From the NCBI GenBank assembly GCA_028551475.1, contig CM052354.1, forward strand, positions 1,905,391 to 1,969,390: a stretch of 64,000 bases of DNA, in the 5' to 3' direction. Shown in pieces: positions 58,546-64,000 of the stretch (positions within the stretch are counted from its first letter, which is position 1; every line of letters starts with the position of its first letter). The notes under the pieces are model-generated. The model ran no database searches and had not been told where the DNA came from. It worked only from the letters and a program-made list of their open reading frames with translations. Source of the stretch: Casuarina equisetifolia. Taxonomy: Eukaryota; Streptophyta; Magnoliopsida; Fagales; Casuarinaceae. The position numbers and the translations under genes were made by a program.

Positions 58546-61500
58546 TGGTACGTGATCAATTTTCTGAAGTTTACCACTACAAAGACTCAAAAGTGAAAGT
58601 ACATGGACGATTTAAGAATATATAAACATTTTTTACATGAAGACATAAAAAGTGCAAGTACGATTGGTGAATGAAGACAAATTTCTAAAGTTTATCATTA
58701 CAAAGAATTACAAAGTAGAAGGATTGGGTGATTAGGGAATGTGAATTATTTTTTGAAGTCCACCACTTGGAAGACTTACAATGTGAAAACACTTGGACCA
58801 TTGATGAATATGAGAAATTTGCTTGAGTCTATCATTGTCATAGAGTGAAAGTACTTAGGAGATTAGTGTGTGAATGATCTTTTCAAGTCTACCATATAGA
58901 AGAACTAAAAAGCAAAAATGGTTGGATGACTAATGAATGAGGACAATTTTCTAAAGTTTATCATTATGCAAGGTTACAAAGTGGAAGTGTTAGATGATTT
59001 GGGAATGTGAATAATGTTTTGAAGTCTGCACTGAAGAAGATGTATAATGTGAAATTACTTAGATGATTGGTGAATATGAGAAAGTTTCTTCATTCTATAA
59101 CTACCAAGACTTATAGGATGAAATGATTTTCTTAAGTCTACCACTTAGAAGACTTCAAAAGTAAAAGTAGTTTGATGACTAATAAATGAGGACGATTTTC
59201 TAAAGCTTATTATTACCAAGACTTACAAATTAGAAGTGCTTAGGTGATTGAAAAATGTGAATAATTTTTTGAATTCTACCCCTAGGAAGAGCTACAATGT
59301 GAAAGTACATCGATGGTTGGTGAATATGAAAAATTTTCTTCTATCTAACACCACCAACACTTATAGAGCAAAAGTGCTATAGTGATTAGTGAGTGAATGA
59401 TTTTCTTCCGTCCATTACTAAAAAGACTTAACAAGTAAAAGTGATTGGAAGATTGATGAATAAGGACGGTTTTTAAAGTTTATCATTGCAAAGACTTAAA
59501 AAGAGGAAGTGCTTGGGTGATTGGAAAGTCTGAATACTTTTTTCAAGTCTTACAATGTGAAAATATTTAGTTGATTGGTGAATATAAGCAATTTTTTTCA
59601 AACTATCACTTTCAAGACTTAACAAATAACAGTGCTTAAGTGAGTAGTGAGTACAAACAATTTTCTTAAGTCTACTACAAAGAAGACCTAAAAAGTAAAA
59701 TTGGCTAACAATTGATGAATGAGCATGATTTTATAAATTTTATCATTAAAAAGACTTACAAAGTGGAAGTCCTTAGATGATTATGGAATGTGAGAGTCTA
59801 CCTATAGAAAGATCCACAATATGAAAGTATTTAGATGGTTGGTGAATATGAGAAATTTTGAGCAATTTTCTTCTATCTATCATTACGAATACTTCTAAAG
59901 TGAATATGCTTAGGAGAAAGGTGAGCATGAATGATTTTTTCAAGACTTAAAAAGTGAAAGTAGTTGGATGATTGATGAATGGAGATGATTTTCTAAAGTT
60001 TATCTTTACAAAGACTTGTAAAGTGGAAGTCCTTGGGTGATTGGGGAATGTACATAATTTGTTAAAGTCTACACTTAGGAATACTTATAATGTGAAACAC
60101 TTAGATGATTGGTGAATATTAGTAATTTTTTTAGTTTATAACAACCAAGACTTATAAGGTGAAAGTACTAGGTGAATGGGAAGTTAGAATGATTTTCTTA
60201 GGTAACCATTAAGAAGACTTCAAAAGTAAAAGTGGTTGGATGATTGATAAAAGAGGATGATTTTCTAAGTTTATTGTTATCAAGATTTACAAAGTAGAAG
60301 TACTTGGGTGATTGGAGAATATGAATAATTTTTTGAAGTTTACATTTAGAAAAACCTACAATGTGAAAATACTAAGATGATTGGTGAATATGAACAATTT
60401 TCTTTAGTCTATCACTACCAAGACTTATAGGGTAAAAGTACTTAAATGTATAGGAAGTCTAAATGATTTTCTTAAGTTTATCATTAAAAAGACTTCAAAA
60501 CTAAAAGTGGTTGGATGATTGATAAAAGAGGACGATTTTCTAAAGTTTATTGTTATCAAGACTTACAAAAGTAGAAGTGCTTGGATGATTGTAGGATATG
60601 AAATTCTTTTTGAAGTTTTTTCCTATGAAGACGTACAATGTGAAAATAGTAAGATAATTGATGAATATGAGCAATTGCCTTCAATTTATCACTATCAAGA
60701 CTTATAGAGTGAACATGCTTCAATGTACAGGTTGTTGGATGATTGATGAATAGGAAAATTTTCTAAAATTTATCATTTCAAAGACTTAAAAAGCAAAAGT
60801 GCTTAAGTGATTGCAAAATGTGAATAATTTTTTAAAGTCTACCCCTAGGAAGACTTACAATGTGAAAATATTTAGATAATCCTTCAATCTATCATAGCCA
60901 AGAATTAAGAAATAAAATTGCTTAGGACGATTGATAAATGAGGATGATTTTCTTAACTTTATTGTTACAAAGACTTACAAAGTGGAATTACTTAAGTGCT
61001 TAAGGGAATCTAATTTTCTTTTCCAATTCTACACCTAAGAAGACCTATAATGTAAAAATACTTAGATGATTGGTAAATATGAGCAATTTTCTTCAATCTA
61101 TCACTATCAAGACTTCTAAATTGAATGTGTTTTGGTGATGGGAAAGAATGAATGACTTTCTCAAGTCTACCACAAACAAGACCTAAAAAATGAAAGTAGT
61201 TGGATGATTGTTGAATGAGGATGATTTTCTAAAGTTTATCATTACAAAGTCTTCCATGGTGGAAGTTTCCGAGTGATTTAGGAATGTGAATAAGTCTTTA
61301 AAGTCTACCCTTATGAAGATTTATAATGTGAAAATACTTAGATGATTGGTGAATATTACAATTTTCTTCAATTTATAACAACCAAGATGTATAGGTTTAA
61401 AGTGCTTTGTCAAATTGTTAGTTGGAATGATTTTTTTAAGTTTATCACTAAGAAGACTTCAACAAGTGAAAGCAGTTGGATGATTGATGAATGGGGATAG

Positions 61501-61606
61501 TTTTCTAAAGTTTATCATTACAAAGACTTGTAGAGTGAAAGCAGTTGGATGATTGATGAATAAGGATATGATTAATTGTTTTGAAGTCTACCTGAAGGGA
61601 GACTTA
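58546..61606. repeat. Large higher-order minisatellite array, ~44 monomers
   Basis: Same ~69-bp monomers and four-type order as at 32-34 kb. The TTTATCATTACAAAGACTTA-type monomer recurs at about 58,698, 58,960, 59,207, 59,480, 59,742, 60,000, 60,270, 60,548, 60,768, 60,958, 61,228 and 61,508, mostly 250-280 bp apart with shorter steps where monomers are lost. It is split from the next block only by a solo LTR. Confidence 0.92.
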
Positions 61607-62857
61607 TGATAACTCTATTTTTATAGAGTTATTTTATCTATTTTAGGCAATAAATAACTTTAATAATTGTGAGAAAACATTTGAACTCCTCTTTATTTAC
61701 TTAAATTTATCTTGCTTATGTAGCACAAGGAGGCAAGGAGAAAAGGAATGAACATGGAGAACCTGATGCTTATTGTGTGGCAAAATCGTAATATCAAGAT
61801 CAAGAGAGTCAAGATGGGCTTGGGCTTTGGATAATTGTATTTAGATTTTATTGTTATTAGGTTTTCTAAATAATTAGAAAACCTAATCAGATTAGGAGTT
61901 CAAAGCCTAATTAAATTAGAAGTTCAAAACCCAATTGTCTTAGATCTCTAAAACTCAGCTCTACTAGGATAGGAGATAGGTCTAAACCTAAACCCTATTT
62001 AAGAGAAGAGAAGAGGCAAAAGAAAAGGAGAGGAGGAAATTGAGCATAACTCAAGAGAGAGGCCAAGAATTCAAGGTTTTCTTGAATAGAAGACAAAAAG
62101 GGTGACAGACTTCTTGTTCTTGAATTCAAGATGTTTTCTTTATTCCCTATTATTATTCTTCCTCATTATTTCTTTATGTTTTAGTTTATTTTTGTTAGAG
62201 CTACGATGTAACCTAATTATAATGGTATGAATCTTATGATTATTATGTTCTGCAAGATATTTTGTTTATGTGAAGTTGCATATTACTGTGTTTAATGCTT
62301 TTAAGTGATTAGCTACCACTTGAATGATATGATTTGCATGTTTGAGACCGACATGAGATGATATGCAGTTGCTTCTTGTAATGTGTAGCCATAAATTAAA
62401 TATGGATAGACATATACCATATTATTTGTGTGGCTTTTGGTGTAAACTGGGAAGATTCACAGATCCTAATGCATTTGGTTTGTTTCAATTCACATATAGA
62501 GATATAGTGAATTAATAAACTAAGTAGGTTTAATATACCTAGACATAGGATAGTAAATAAATTAGGAAGTTCCGCCATCACATAGATATTATCCCTCTTA
62601 CAAGCATAAATAATCAATATTAATACAAAGTAATTATGGTGAAATCATATGCTCTAACATATTTGTTGTATTTAGTTTTCTTAAATTTAGTTAGTTAATA
62701 TATCATCTATCAATTTGATTTGCTAGATAAATTCGAGGAGTTATTCACCGTTAGTAATTAATTAGTCTAGTAATCACCAATCTCTGTGGGACGATATCTT
62801 TCTTATCATTATATTACTTGTTCGACATGTTCACTTGCATTTAGATTTCACCGAATA
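61607..62857. mobile_element. Solo LTR in the minisatellite array
   Basis: A 1,251-bp non-satellite insert flanked by ACTTA at 61,602-61,606 and 62,858-62,862; removing it and one copy restores a monomer (GAGACTTACAATG). It starts TGATAACTCTATTTTTATAG with a perfect 8-bp hairpin (61,611-61,630) and holds a TTTCTAAATAATTAGAAA palindrome near 61,872. The right end has the CTGTGGGACGATATC wording common near ends of plant gypsy-type LTRs. No coding text. The terminal bases are TG...TA and not TG...CA, so the class is less certain than the insertion. Confidence 0.65.
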
Positions 62858-64000
62858 ACTTACAATGTGAAAGTACTTCGATAATTGTTTAATATGAGCA
62901 ATTTACTTCAATTATTTTTGTTGAGGCTTAAAAAGTTAAAGTGATTTGGTGATTGGTGAGTTTGAATGATTTTCTCAAGTCTACCACTTAGAAGATTTTA
63001 ACAACAAAATTGGTTGGATGATTGGTGAATGAGGACAATTTTCTAATGTTTATCATCACAAATACTTACAAAGTGGAAGTCCTCAAGTGATTGAGGAATG
63101 TGAATAATGTTTTGAAACTTATGCCTAGGAAGACATACAATGTGAAAATAATTAGATGATTGGTGTGAAAGAGAAATTTTCTTCAATCTATCACTACCAA
63201 GACTTATAAGGTGAAGTGGTTAGGTGGTTAGGTAGTGGGTGAATGTGAATGATTTTTTCAAATCATAACGAAGACTTAAAAAGTGAAATTGGTTAGACAA
63301 TTTTCCAAAGTTTATCATTATAAAGACTTAGAAAGTGAAAGTACAAGTGATTGGGGAATGTGAATAACTTTTTAAATTTTACCCTAGGAAGACATACAAT
63401 GTGAAACTGCTTAGATGATTGGTGTAGATGAGCAATTTTCTTCCATCTATCACTACCAAGACTTATAGGGTGAAAATGGTTAGGTGGTGGGTGAGTGTGA
63501 ATGATTTTTCCAAATCTCATAAAGAAGACTTAAAAAGTGAAAGTGGTTAGACAATTTTCCAAAGTTTATCATTATAAAGACTTACAAAGTGAAAGTGCAA
63601 GTGATTAGGGAATGTGAATAACTTTTTGAAGTTTACCCTAGGAAGACATACAATGTGAAAACACTTAGATGATTGGTGTAGATGAGCAATTTTCTTCAAT
63701 CTATCACTACCAAGACTTATAAGGTGAAAGTGGTGGGTGGGTAAGTGTGAATGATTTTGTCAAGTCCAACAAAGAAAACTTAAAAAGAGAAAGTGGTTAG
63801 ACAATTTTCCAAAGTTTATCATCATAAATACTTAGAAAGTGAAAGTGCAAGTGATTGGAGAATGTGAATAAGTTTTTAAAGTTTACTGCTAGCAACACGT
63901 ACAATGTGAAAACACTTGGATGATTGGTGTAGAAGAGCAATTTTCTTCAATCTATCACTACAAAAACTTATAGAGTGTGAATTTTTTTTGTCAAGTCCCA
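62858..64000. repeat. Higher-order minisatellite array, right part
   Basis: Continues the array to the window edge. Three successive higher-order units beginning near 63,295, 63,545 and 63,795 are unusually alike, each with ACAATTTTCCAAAGTTTATC and a shortened first monomer, period about 250 bp. This is the most homogenised, probably most recently amplified, part. Confidence 0.92.

Noticed and set aside
63293..63520. Minus-strand open frames in the minisatellite (also 38,046-38,276)
   Set aside because: A 69-bp monomer is 23 codons, so one frame can stay open across a few copies. Frames close quickly where monomers are 68 or 70 bp long, and no start or long frame is conserved.
58546..64000. 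CRISPR array
   Set aside because: Repeats are contiguous, diverged, without unique spacers, and the DNA is plant nuclear.

Overview
The window is nuclear DNA of a flowering plant, probably a dicot and perhaps woody (the last point is a guess). The evidence is plant-specific gene families (MIK2-like leucine-rich-repeat receptor kinase, EDR2, pentatricopeptide repeat, SC35-type splicing factor), Ty1/copia retrotransposons of plant type, and a very AT-rich, intron- and repeat-dominated background. I see no gene that looks intact. Every recognisable coding region carries stops, frameshifts or deletions.

Layout. Two collinear segments, about 1,975-19,435 and 35,775-53,325, are diverged tandem copies of one unit; a piece of a further copy lies at 1-900. 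Each copy reads, all on the plus strand: an upstream repeat module with a few ~69-bp minisatellite monomers; a MIK2-like receptor-kinase pseudogene (5,385-10,035 and 38,632-43,600); a few kb of noncoding DNA; then broken exons of EDR2 (START/DUF1336 lipid-binding protein) followed directly by the 3' exons of the mitochondrial phosphate carrier. Copy 1 also holds a PPR fragment and the RS-domain end of an SC35-like splicing factor inside the EDR2 remnant. Introns are kept, so the fragments came from genomic DNA and not from cDNA.

Copy 1 ends in a nested retrotransposon pair. The outer copia element (19,526-30,850, two 406-bp LTRs) is split by a second copia element (22,450-28,788, 3' LTR about 1.54 kb, 5' LTR truncated). 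Each has a 5-bp target duplication with one mismatch. Outer LTRs differ by roughly 15%, inner LTRs by roughly 6% in the stretch compared, which fits the nesting order. Smaller insertions are a tRNA-derived SINE (50,719-50,822), a 5'-truncated copia 3' end with one LTR (about 52,450-52,961) and a solo LTR (61,607-62,857).

From 32.0 to 34.0 kb and from 58.5 kb to the right edge lies a tandem minisatellite with ~69-bp monomers of four types in a fixed order, giving a ~270-bp higher-order period. The same monomers occur in short degenerate runs ahead of both receptor-kinase copies.

Most unusual structures: (i) different higher-order LRR amplifications in the two kinase copies (8-LRR, 576 bp, versus 10-LRR, 720 bp); (ii) a same-strand mosaic of fragments from four unrelated genes; (iii) the higher-order minisatellite and its link to the kinase unit. 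I found no evidence of a working novel system; the window is a pseudogene, repeat and transposon landscape.
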